From Demequina salsinemoris (GTDB lineage: Bacteria > Actinomycetota > Actinomycetes > Actinomycetales > Demequinaceae), in the NCBI RefSeq assembly GCF_000974805.1, contig NZ_BBQZ01000002.1, positions 1 through 64,000 of the forward strand: a DNA stretch of 64,000 nt, in the 5' to 3' direction. Position numbers and translations under genes: made by a program. Shown here in pieces: positions 21,710-29,012 of the stretch. Under the pieces are notes generated by a model. That model made no database searches and was not told the origin of the DNA. It saw only the letters and a program-made list of their open reading frames with translations. Position 1 is the stretch's first letter. Each line of letters opens with the position of its first letter.

Positions 21710-22189
21710 ATGCCTACTCCCGACTTCGTCCTGGCCCTGCGCGAGCGCGTCGGGCATGAGCTCCTGTGGCTGTCCGGCGTCACCGCGGTCGTGCTGCGCG
21801 ACACGGATGCTGGCCGCGAGGTGCTGCTCGTCAAGCGCGCCGACAACGGCTCTTGGACGCCCGTCACGGGGATCATCGACCCGGGCGAGGAGCCCGCGGC
21901 CGCCGGCGCGCGCGAATGCCTCGAGGAGACCGACACCGTCGCCGTGCCCGAGGCGCTCGTGCGCGTGAAGGCGCTGCCTCCGATGACCTACGCGAACGGC
22001 GACCGCTCGCAGTACCTGGACCTCACGTTCCGCTTCCGCCACGTCAGTGGCGAGCCGTTCCCCGCCGACGGCGAGAACACCGAGGCCGCGTGGTACCCCG
22101 TCGGTGCGATGCCGGAGATGTCCGACGAGATGAGCGCGCGGGTGGCGGCTGCGCTCACAGGCTCCGACGTGGCGACCTTCGACTCGTGA
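21710..22189 (+). CDS. Nudix hydrolase
   Basis: A 159-aa protein that hydrolyses a nucleoside-diphosphate-linked substrate. The Nudix box starts at GIIDPGEEPAAAGARE and continues CLEETDTV, matching Gx5Ex7REUxEExGU except that the last Gly is Asp. The metal-binding glutamates are kept. The segment VLLVKRADNGSWTPVTG precedes the box, and YLDLTFRFRHVSGEP follows it. Substrate cannot be assigned. The stop overlaps the GTG start of the next gene by 4 nt, so the pair forms an operon. Confidence 0.9.
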   Translation: MPTPDFVLALRERVGHELLWLSGVTAVVLRDTDAGREVLLVKRADNGSWTPVTGIIDPGEEPAAAGARECLEETDTVAVPEALVRVKALPPMTYANGDRSQYLDLTFRFRHVSGEPFPADGENTEAAWYPVGAMPEMSDEMSARVAAALTGSDVATFDS

Positions 22190-22896
22190 CGAGCAGCGTG
22201 CCCGCGAGGTCGACCGGACCCGTGCTGGAGTCGGTCGGGATCGTCGGCGCGGGGCGCATCGGCTGCGCGCTCGCGAGGCTCGCGACGCGCGCGGGCCTCG
22301 TGGTGACGGTCGCCGGGCCGGGCGCTGTCGATCGCACCGCCGCGCGCCTCGCGCTCGAGGCGCCAGGGGCGCGCGCGGGAACCCTGGACGATGCGGCTGC
22401 GGCCGACGTCACGATCCTCGCCATCCCGCTCGGCCGGCACGCGGAGCTCGACGCAGACGCGCTCGCCGACCACCTCGTGGTCGACGCGATGAACTACTGG
22501 TGGGAGACCGACGGAGCCCGGCCCGATCTGGACGACCCGCTGAGCTCGACGTCGCAGACGGTGCAGCGGCATCTGCCCCGCTCGCGCGTCGTGAAGGCGC
22601 TGAATCACGCGAGCCTCTACGAGCTCGACAACCTCGCCTTCCCGCCAGGCCACCCGGATCGTCGGGGCGCCGCGATCGCGGGGGATGGCGCCGAGGACGT
22701 CGCCGTCGTCGCGGCGCTCGTCGACGCGCTCGGATTCGACCCGGTCCCTGCCGGCCCCTTGGCAGAGGGCGTGCGATTCGAGCCCGGCACCGAGGCCTTC
22801 GGGGCCGACGAGGACGCCGAGGAGCTCCGCGAGATGCTCGACCGGTTCTGGGACTCTCAGCGAGGGCGGGTCCTGCGGCGGGCGCGGCAGGGCTGA
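22186..22896 (+). CDS. NADP-dependent oxidoreductase, F420-reductase-like
   Basis: A 236-aa Rossmann protein from GTG 22186. The dinucleotide motif SVGIVGAGRIGCALARLA lies near residue 15, followed by VTILAIPLGRH and DAMNYWWETDG. These match the family that pairs F420-dependent NADP reductase with related dehydrogenases such as Fno-like NAD-binding proteins. Whether it binds F420 is uncertain. The conserved VKALNHASLYEL segment near residue 140 resembles the VKAFN segment of such reductases. The gene is coupled to the Nudix gene and ends 4 nt before the convergent MFS gene. Confidence 0.85.
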   Translation: MTSSVPARSTGPVLESVGIVGAGRIGCALARLATRAGLVVTVAGPGAVDRTAARLALEAPGARAGTLDDAAAADVTILAIPLGRHAELDADALADHLVVDAMNYWWETDGARPDLDDPLSSTSQTVQRHLPRSRVVKALNHASLYELDNLAFPPGHPDRRGAAIAGDGAEDVAVVAALVDALGFDPVPAGPLAEGVRFEPGTEAFGADEDAEELREMLDRFWDSQRGRVLRRARQG

Positions 22897-22900
22897 CGCG

Positions 22901-24358
22901 TCAGTGCGCGGCGGGCCGCGGGCCGCCCTCGGGCTCGTCCGGCTTGCGGATGAACAGCGACAGGACCACGCCGATGACGGCGATCGCCGCCGCGATGAGG
23001 TACGCCGTGCTGATGCCGTGAGCCTGCGCCTCCTCGGCGGTCGCGCCGTCCGCGATCCCGGAGACGGTCAGCGCCGTCATCACGGAGACGAACAGCGCGG
23101 TGCCCGCGGCCGCCGCGACCTGCTGCAGGGTCGACACCGTGGCGGAGCCGTGCGAGTAGAGGGGCTCGGGAAGCGACCCGAGGCTCGCGGAGAAGAGCGG
23201 GGTGAACGTCAGCGCGAGGCCGGCGCTCATGACGACGTGGGACACGAGGAGCGGCCACCACGAGCCGTCGACGCGCGCGGACATCGCCATCGACGCCATC
23301 GCGACAGCGATGAGGATCGAGCCGGGGATCAGCAGCGGCCGCGGCCCGATGCGGTCGTAGAGGCGTCCCACGGGGGGAGCGAGGAGGCCGCTGATGAGGC
23401 CTCCAGGAAGCAGCATGAGGCCCGACTGGAGCACCGACATGCCGAGCACCCCTTGCGTGAACAGGGGCAGCAGGATGATCGCGCCGAACAGCGACATCAT
23501 CGCGACCACGAACATGACGACCGCCATCGCGAACGTCGGGGTGCGGAAGGTGCGCAGATCCAGGAGCGCGCGGTCCTCGCGCTGGAGGATCAGCTGCCGC
23601 CACACGAACAGCGCCATGAAGACGACGCCGATGCCGAACGACACGTAGGCGCTCGTGAGGTCCTCTCCGACGTTCTCGCCGACCTGGCTCAGCCCGAACA
23701 CGATGCCGCCGAAGGCGACCGCGGACAACGGGACGGAGACGACGTCGATGCGGGTGTGGCTCGGCTCGTTGACGGTGCGCATCTTGAGGAAGCCGAGGAC
23801 GAGCACCGTGATCGCGACGGGGAGGACGGCGACGAACAGGAAGCGCCAGCCCGCGAACGACAGCACGAGGCCGGACACGGTGGGACCGATCGCGGGCGCG
23901 ACCGAGATGACCACGCCGATGCTGCCCATCCGGCGCCCGCGCGTCTCCGGGGGCTCGAGCTCCATGACGGTGGTCATGAGCAGGGGGAACATGATCGCGG
24001 TGCCCGAGGCCTGCACCATGCGGGCGACGAGCAGGACCTCGAAGCCCGGTGCGAGCGCCGCGAGGAGGGTGCCCGCCGTGAACAGGCCCATCGCCACGAG
24101 GTAGAGGCCGCGCGTCGGGTACTTCTGCAGCAGGAAGCCGGTCGTCGGGATGACGACCGCCATCGTGAGCAGGAACACGGTGGTGAGCCACTGCGCCTCG
24201 CTCGCGGTGATGCCGAGATCCGTCATGAGGTGCGGGATCGCGACGCCCATGATCGTCTCGTTGAGGATCACCGTGAACGCCGCGACGATGAGCATCCAGA
24301 TCACCGTGGTGTTGCGGCGCGCGAGGTCTGGCTCGGGGGCGGGCGACTGCGTGGTCAT
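22901..24358 (-). CDS. MFS exporter, DHA2 (EmrB/QacA) family
   Basis: A 485-aa membrane protein with about 14 predicted helices, the DHA2 number. Helix 1 carries FTVILNETIMGVAIPHLM, and the QWLTTVFLLTMAVVIPTTGF stretch is typical of EmrB/QacA proteins. The motif-C-like GPTVSGLVLSFAGWRFLF marks proton-driven antiport. The C-terminal tail is Glu/Pro-rich (KPDEPEGGPRPAAH). It is last on the minus strand after the FMN-reductase gene, with an 81-nt gap that could hold its own promoter. Drug/proton antiport is inferred from the family. Confidence 0.93.
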   Translation of the reverse strand: MTTQSPAPEPDLARRNTTVIWMLIVAAFTVILNETIMGVAIPHLMTDLGITASEAQWLTTVFLLTMAVVIPTTGFLLQKYPTRGLYLVAMGLFTAGTLLAALAPGFEVLLVARMVQASGTAIMFPLLMTTVMELEPPETRGRRMGSIGVVISVAPAIGPTVSGLVLSFAGWRFLFVAVLPVAITVLVLGFLKMRTVNEPSHTRIDVVSVPLSAVAFGGIVFGLSQVGENVGEDLTSAYVSFGIGVVFMALFVWRQLILQREDRALLDLRTFRTPTFAMAVVMFVVAMMSLFGAIILLPLFTQGVLGMSVLQSGLMLLPGGLISGLLAPPVGRLYDRIGPRPLLIPGSILIAVAMASMAMSARVDGSWWPLLVSHVVMSAGLALTFTPLFSASLGSLPEPLYSHGSATVSTLQQVAAAAGTALFVSVMTALTVSGIADGATAEEAQAHGISTAYLIAAAIAVIGVVLSLFIRKPDEPEGGPRPAAH

Positions 24359-24439
24359 GCGGCGGCGGGGGCCTCTCTCACAGGGGTGGTATCGCCGAGA
24401 GGCGACACTCGAGGATAGCGGGGACCTCGCGGCGGGGCG

Positions 24440-25147
24440 TCAGGAGGCGCGAGGGTCGAAGGCGTCGTCCACGTCGACCATCGAGCCGCCGGCGGCGAGC
24501 CGCATGAGGTCGGTGTCGGTGTCGATCTCGAGCTCCCGGCCCGCGTCGGAGCCGTACGAGTGCTGGTAGCGCTTCCACGACTGCTCGCGCACGGCGCGTG
24601 CGAAGCCCGACTCCATGAGGAGCACGAGCTCGTGCGCCGCACGGTCGATACGGGAGTTCAGCGCGTCGTCAGCCCAGTCCTCGGTGGACGCGAACAGGCT
24701 CGTGGGCACGGGCAGCGCCCGCAGGTAGGCGAACAGCGAGCGCATCTCCTCGTCGACGACGAGCGCGTGCCGCGCGGTGCCCGCGGTCGCGGCAAGCGCG
24801 ACCGGGCGGCCGATGAGCAGGTCGTTGTCGAGCACCTGGAAGAACGAGGTGAACAGGCCCGAGGCGCCGGCCTTGTACACGGGCGCGGCGGCGATGACTC
24901 CGTCGGCCTGGGACAGCGCCTCGACGGCGCGCTCGAACCGCGGGCCGAGCAGCTGGGTGGACAGTGCCGCGGGCAGCTCGGGCAGGAGCTCGCGCAGGTC
25001 GATCACGGTGACGGTCGTGGCGCGGTCGCGCTCGCCCGCCGCGGCGACGACGCGCTGCGTGAGGCGGTCGGCGAGCAGGCGCGTGGACGACGGGTCGGAC
25101 ACGCCCGCGCTCACGACGACGAGGCGGAAGGGGTCGGTCTGGTTCAT
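24440..25147 (-). CDS. NADPH-dependent FMN reductase, CE1759 family
   Basis: A 235-aa flavodoxin-fold reductase that supplies reduced FMN. The N terminus has LVVVSAGVSDPSSTRLLADR (phosphate-binding loop SxxSxTR). The central AAPVYKAGASGLFTSFFQVL is the conserved PxYxGxxSGxxK/TxF-like block that contacts flavin. It sits two genes downstream of an LLM-class flavin monooxygenase of the CE1758 type, the usual partner, with a MarR gene between. This arrangement suggests a two-component monooxygenase system in which this protein feeds FMNH2 to the oxygenase. Start ATG 25147 has GGAGCATC upstream, a moderate ribosome-binding site. Confidence 0.92.
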   Translation of the reverse strand: MNQTDPFRLVVVSAGVSDPSSTRLLADRLTQRVVAAAGERDRATTVTVIDLRELLPELPAALSTQLLGPRFERAVEALSQADGVIAAAPVYKAGASGLFTSFFQVLDNDLLIGRPVALAATAGTARHALVVDEEMRSLFAYLRALPVPTSLFASTEDWADDALNSRIDRAAHELVLLMESGFARAVREQSWKRYQHSYGSDAGRELEIDTDTDLMRLAAGGSMVDVDDAFDPRAS

Positions 25148-25161
25148 GACGATGCTCCTGG

Positions 25162-25689
25162 TCAGGAGGGGGAGGACAGCTGGGTGGCGAGGTCGCGCAG
25201 CTGCGCGAGCTCGGCGTCGGACAGGGCGGCGGTCATGGCCTCGGCGACCGAGCGGCCGTGCGAGCGGCCGATGCGGCGCTGGACCTCGCGGCCCTCGTCG
25301 GTGAGCGACAGGTGGGAGGCGCGGGCGTCGGCGGGGTCGGTGCAGCGGGACACGAGCCCGCGGTCGACGAGCCGGTCCACGAGGCGCGACAGGCCTGGCT
25401 GGCTCAGCAGCACGTGGCGGCCGAGGTCGGACAGGCGCTGGGGGCTCTCGCACTTGCTGAGCGTGTACAGGACGTCGTACTCGCGGATCGACGCGTCGGA
25501 CCAGATGTCCTCGTCGGCGAACTGCTTCATGAGCTGCGAGTAGGCGGTCAGGACGGCCTCCCATGCGTCGTTGGCGAGGCGCGTGCGCGTCGTCCCGCCG
25601 GGGACGGACGCGACGGCGCCGTCGGGCGCCGCGGTCGCCACCGCATCGTCCGTGGACGATGCGGTGGCCGGCGTGGTCGCCGCGCTCAC
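25162..25689 (-). CDS. MarR-family regulator of the LLM/FMN-reductase operon
   Basis: A 175-aa winged-helix regulator starting at GTG 25689, overlapping the LLM gene stop by 4 nt (GTGA). Residues 1-35 are a low-complexity Ala/Thr/Asp tail that carries a perfect 15-bp DNA palindrome (25637-25668). The MarR core follows: IREYDVLYTLSKCESPQ, LSDLGRHVLLSQPGLSRLVDRL, and the wing RCTDPADARASHLSLTDEGRE. Its placement inside the operon suggests it controls the oxygenase/reductase pair, probably through the inverted repeat near 26910-26927. A single Cys sits in TLSKCES and another in VSRCTDP, so redox sensing is possible but unproven. Confidence 0.9.
   Translation of the reverse strand: MSAATTPATASSTDDAVATAAPDGAVASVPGGTTRTRLANDAWEAVLTAYSQLMKQFADEDIWSDASIREYDVLYTLSKCESPQRLSDLGRHVLLSQPGLSRLVDRLVDRGLVSRCTDPADARASHLSLTDEGREVQRRIGRSHGRSVAEAMTAALSDAELAQLRDLATQLSSPS
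25637..25668. repeat. Perfect 15-bp palindrome inside the marR coding region
   Basis: GCCACCGCATCGTCC (25637-25651) and its exact complement GGACGATGCGGTGGC (25654-25668) flank GT. Each arm contains one copy of an 11-mer that recurs in this window. It encodes the Ala-Thr-Ala-Ser-Ser-Thr-Asp-Asp-Ala stretch of the N-terminal tail. Confidence 0.85.
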
Positions 25690-26873
25690 GGCGCCGGGTA
25701 GGCGGTGATCCCCGCCTCGGAGTCCTGGTAGGGCGAGCCTCCCGTGACGTTGTCGCCCCGGTTGGCGTTCGGTGCGGGCTGGCGCGGCGCCTCGTCGCCG
25801 TACTTGGCCTTGATCAGGTCCGCGTGGCTCGGCGGGTTGGAGGGCGACTCCGGGTCGCGGCGGGCCTCGAGCTCCTTGCGCAGCACCGGGACCACCTCGC
25901 CGCCGAGCAGGTCGAGCTGCTCGAGGACGGTCTTGAGGGGAAGGCCCGCGTGGTCCATGAGGAACAGCTGGCGCTGGTAGTCGCCGAAGGTCTCCTGGAA
26001 GGTCAGCGTCTTGTCGATGACCTCCTGGGGCGAGCCGACGCTCAGCGGCGTCGAGCTCTCGAACTCCTCCATCGTGGGGCCGTTGCCGTACACGGGGGCC
26101 TCGTCGAAGTACGGGCGGAACTGGGCGTGCGCCTCCTGAGAATTCTTCGCGATGAACGCCTGACCGCCGAGCCCGACGATGGCCTGCTTCTGCGTGCCGT
26201 GGCCGTAGTGCTCGAAGCGGCGACGGTAGTAGTCGATGAGGCGGCGGTAGTGCTCCTTGGGCCAGAAGATGTTGTTCGCGAAGTAGCCGTTGCCGTAGTA
26301 CGCGGCCTGCTCGGCGATCTCCGGGGTGCGGATCGACCCGTGCCACACGAAGGGTGCGACGTCGTCGAGCGGGCGCGGGGTCGAGGTGAAGCCCTGGAGC
26401 GGGGTGCGGAACTTGCCCTCCCAGTCCACGACGTCCTCGCGCCACAGGCGGTGGAGCAGGTTGTAGTTCTCGAGCGCGAGGTGCAGGCCCTGACGGATGT
26501 CCTGGCCGAACCACGGGTAGACAGGCGCGGTGTTGCCGCGGCCGAGCATGAGGTCCATGCGGCCGTCGCTGAGGTGCTGGAGCATCGCGTACTCCTCGGC
26601 GATCCTCACCGGGTCGTTGGTGGTGATGAGCGTGGTCGACGTCGTGACGATCAGCCGCTCGGTCATCGCGGCGATGTGCGCGAGGAGCGTGGTCGGGGAC
26701 GACGAGAAGAACGGCGGGTTGTGGTGCTCGCCGATCGCGAAGACGTCGAGGCCGACGTCCTCCGCGTGCTTGGCGATCGTCACGATCGCCTTGATGCGCT
26801 CCGCCTCGGACGGCGTGGTGCCGCTGACGGGGTCGCGCGTGATGTCCGAGACGGACATGAGGCCGAACTGCAT
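25686..26873 (-). CDS. LLM-class flavin-dependent oxidoreductase, CE1758 family
   Basis: A 395-aa luciferase-like monooxygenase (TIM-barrel fold) using reduced FMN and O2. Start ATG 26873 has an AGGAG ribosome-binding site; an upstream ATG at 26924 lies inside the operator. Conserved parts: HAEDVGLDVFAIGEHHNPP near residue 33, SSPTTLLAHIAAMTERL, RMDLMLGRGNTAPVYPWFG, and WHGSIRTPEIAEQAAYYGNGYF. The C-terminal tail (SPSNPPSHADLIKAKYGDE, then NRGDNVTGGSPYQDSEAGITAYP) is long and typical of the CE1758 subgroup. It is the first gene of a three-gene operon with MarR and FMN reductase. Substrate unknown. Confidence 0.93.
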   Translation of the reverse strand: MQFGLMSVSDITRDPVSGTTPSEAERIKAIVTIAKHAEDVGLDVFAIGEHHNPPFFSSSPTTLLAHIAAMTERLIVTTSTTLITTNDPVRIAEEYAMLQHLSDGRMDLMLGRGNTAPVYPWFGQDIRQGLHLALENYNLLHRLWREDVVDWEGKFRTPLQGFTSTPRPLDDVAPFVWHGSIRTPEIAEQAAYYGNGYFANNIFWPKEHYRRLIDYYRRRFEHYGHGTQKQAIVGLGGQAFIAKNSQEAHAQFRPYFDEAPVYGNGPTMEEFESSTPLSVGSPQEVIDKTLTFQETFGDYQRQLFLMDHAGLPLKTVLEQLDLLGGEVVPVLRKELEARRDPESPSNPPSHADLIKAKYGDEAPRQPAPNANRGDNVTGGSPYQDSEAGITAYPAP

Positions 26874-26909
26874 GATGACTCCTCGCTCCGGGGGCTTGCT
26901 GCGCCCAAC

Positions 26910-26927
26910 TATATGCGTATGCATCTA
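26910..26927. promoter_or_regulatory. Candidate operator and -10 region of the LLM operon
   Basis: TA-T-ATGC-GTAT-GCAT-C-TA forms an imperfect palindrome (6 of 7 pairs) in otherwise GC-rich DNA. On the minus strand the overlapping CATATAGT holds a TATAGT -10-like hexamer about 40 nt before the LLM start. Likely the MarR site of this operon (inference). Confidence 0.55.
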
Positions 26928-27000
26928 ATAACGCGAGGGGCTGCGTGATATTCCTCTCGCTCGGCGACTGCGCGGTTCTCGGGTCCGCGATTCGGTGACA

Positions 27001-27014
27001 TGATGAATCCATCA
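27001..27014. promoter_or_regulatory. Candidate ArsR-type operator
   Basis: TGATG-AATC-CATCA is a perfect 5-bp inverted repeat with a 4-nt centre, lying 28 nt before the ATG at 27042 of the ArsR gene. ArsR-family sites are often short imperfect palindromes near the promoter. The repeat overlaps the alternative upstream start (27000), which argues for the later start. Confidence 0.4.
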
Positions 27015-27041
27015 AGTCAGGTCGAGGGGAAGAGACGACGC

Positions 27042-27380
27042 ATGCCCGGTGGCAGACCGCTCAACGAGGTCAAGGCCGACCTGTTCAAGGGGCTCGCGCA
27101 CCCGGTGAGGATCCGGGTGCTCGAGCTGCTCGCCGAGCAGGACGAGCGCACCGTCGCCGAGCTGCTCGAGATCACGGGCCTCGAGGCGTCGCACCTCTCG
27201 CAGCACCTGAGGGTGCTGCGCGGCTACGACCTCGTCCGCTCCGAGCGGAGGGCCAGCACGGTCGCCTATCGGCTCGCGCATCCGTCGGTCGGCAGCCTGC
27301 TCGCCGCAGCGCGCAACGTGCTGCACGATTCGCTGCGCGAGAGCCAGGAGCTGGTCGTCGAGGCCGGAGCCGCGGGGTGA
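27042..27380 (+). CDS. ArsR/SmtB-family winged-helix regulator
   Basis: A 112-aa regulator (126 aa if ATG 27000 is used). I prefer ATG 27042, preceded by GAGGGGA, because 27000 has no SD and overlaps a palindrome. The fold is clear: LFKGLAHPVRIRVLELLAEQ, the recognition helix GLEASHLSQHLRVLRGYDLV, and the wing RSERRASTVAYRLAHPSVG. The protein contains no cysteine, so it lacks the metal-thiolate sensor site of ArsR/SmtB proper. The GTG start of the downstream SulP transporter overlaps its stop by 4 nt, so the two are one unit. It probably senses something tied to the transported anion. Confidence 0.88.
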   Translation: MPGGRPLNEVKADLFKGLAHPVRIRVLELLAEQDERTVAELLEITGLEASHLSQHLRVLRGYDLVRSERRASTVAYRLAHPSVGSLLAAARNVLHDSLRESQELVVEAGAAG

Positions 27381-29008
27381 GCGAGGCGCGCTGGCGAGGC
27401 CTGATCCCCTCGCGCCACGACTACGCCGAGCTGCCTCGCACCTGGCGAGGAGACCTTCTGGCAGGAGTCAGCGTCGGCGTCGTCGCCCTGCCGCTCGCGC
27501 TCGCCTTCGGCGTCTCCTCCGGGGCGGGAGCCGCCTCGGGGCTCATCACCGCGATCGTCGCGGGGCTGGTCGCCGCGGTCTTCGGGGGCTCGCACATCCA
27601 GGTCTCGGGGCCGACCGGCGCGATGGTCGTCGTGCTCGCCCCGGTCCTGGCCGAGCACGGACTGTCCGCGCTCGCACTCCTCACCGTCATGGCAGGCCTG
27701 ATCGTCGTCGCCGCGGGCGCCGCACGCCTCGGCAGGCTCGTCGGCCTCATCCCGTGGCCCGTGATCGAGGGCTTCACCGTCGGCATCGCCTTCATCATCT
27801 TCCTCCAGCAGGTGCCGATGGCGGTGGGTCTCGCGCACGGCGAGAGCGGGGTCAAGGCGTGGAGGGCCGCGCTCGACGCGGTGGTCCACGCGGACTGGGG
27901 CGACGCCTGGCGCGCGCTCGCGCTCGTGCTCGCCGTCGTCGCCGTCATGAGGCTGTGGCCCCTCGTGACCAAGGCCGTCCCCGGCGCGATCGTCGCGATC
28001 GTCGTCGTCACCGTCGGCGCGGTGGCGGTCGGGATGGATGTGCCCGCGATCGGCGCGCTGCCCGCGGGGCTGCCGGCCCCCGCCCTGCCCGGCCTCGACC
28101 TCGCGCTCGTGAGCTCGCTCGCGGCGCCTGCGCTCGCGGTCGCCGCACTCGCCGCCATCGAGTCGCTGCTGTCCGCTCGCGTCGCGCAGACCTTCACGGA
28201 CGTCGGCGGCTACGACGCCGACCGCGAGCTCGTCGGCCAGGGGCTCGCGTCGATCGCCTCCGGGCTGTTCGGCGGCATGCCCGCCACCGGCGCGATCGCC
28301 CGCACCTCGGTCAACGTGCGATCGGGCGCCCGCACCCGGCTCTCGGCAGTCACGCACGCCCTGGTGCTCCTGGTGGTCGTGCTCGTCGCCTCGGGCCTGG
28401 TCTCGCGGGTGCCCCTGGCCGCCCTCGCCGGCGTCCTCATGGTGACCGCCGTGTCGATGGTGCGGCCGGCCGTCGTGCGCTCCGTCATGCGCGCGTCACG
28501 CCAGGATGCGCTGCTGTTCGTGCTCACCGCGCTCGTCACCGTGAGCGTGGACCTCATCTACGCGATCCTCATCGGCGTGGGCGTCGCGGCGGTGTTCGCG
28601 CTGCGGTCGGTCTCGGCCGCTGCTGGAGTGCACCGCGAGGAGCTCCCGGGCATCCCCGTCCCCGGAGACGAGCGCATCGCGCTCCTCCGGCTCGACGGAG
28701 CGCTGTTCTTCGGCGCGGCTGATCGCGTGCTCGACCGCGTCGCCCGCATCGAGGGCGTCGAGGTCGTCATCCTCCGCATGTCGCAGATCAGGCTGCTCGA
28801 CGCGACCGGCGCGCAGGTGCTCGCCGAGGTGGTCGCCACGCTCGAGCGCCGGAACGTCACCGTGCTCATCAAGGGGGTCCAGGACCGTCACCTGAGCCTG
28901 CTCGCGCACGTGGGCGCGCTCGCGGACGACGACCACGTGTTCGAGCATCTGTACGACGCGATCGAGCATGCGCGCGGGATCGTCGCGGAGGACCTGCCCA
29001 CCCGGTAG
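27377..29008 (+). CDS. SulP-family anion transporter with STAS domain
   Basis: A 543-aa inner-membrane transporter of the SLC26/SulP family. The N-terminal membrane domain (residues of about 20-415) has the family start DLLAGVSVGVVALPLALAFG and FGGSHIQVSGPTGAMVVVLAP, where the QVSGPTGA motif lies in the substrate-binding helix. The soluble STAS domain (about 425-540) contains IRLLDATGAQVLAEVV. SulP proteins move sulfate, bicarbonate or other anions, and the actual substrate is not shown by sequence. Translation is coupled to the preceding ArsR gene (GTGA overlap). The convergent carboxylesterase ends 4 nt beyond its stop. Confidence 0.93.
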   Translation: MSEARWRGLIPSRHDYAELPRTWRGDLLAGVSVGVVALPLALAFGVSSGAGAASGLITAIVAGLVAAVFGGSHIQVSGPTGAMVVVLAPVLAEHGLSALALLTVMAGLIVVAAGAARLGRLVGLIPWPVIEGFTVGIAFIIFLQQVPMAVGLAHGESGVKAWRAALDAVVHADWGDAWRALALVLAVVAVMRLWPLVTKAVPGAIVAIVVVTVGAVAVGMDVPAIGALPAGLPAPALPGLDLALVSSLAAPALAVAALAAIESLLSARVAQTFTDVGGYDADRELVGQGLASIASGLFGGMPATGAIARTSVNVRSGARTRLSAVTHALVLLVVVLVASGLVSRVPLAALAGVLMVTAVSMVRPAVVRSVMRASRQDALLFVLTALVTVSVDLIYAILIGVGVAAVFALRSVSAAAGVHREELPGIPVPGDERIALLRLDGALFFGAADRVLDRVARIEGVEVVILRMSQIRLLDATGAQVLAEVVATLERRNVTVLIKGVQDRHLSLLAHVGALADDDHVFEHLYDAIEHARGIVAEDLPTR

Positions 29009-29012
29009 GTGA

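Noticed and set aside
22857..24191. 444-aa minus-strand frame overlapping the DHA2 transporter in another frame
   Set aside because: Arg/His/Pro-rich frameshift shadow without membrane segments.
24380..24410. Terminator between the FMN reductase and DHA2 genes
   Set aside because: Only a 5-bp hairpin (TCGCC/GGCGA) is visible, too weak to call.
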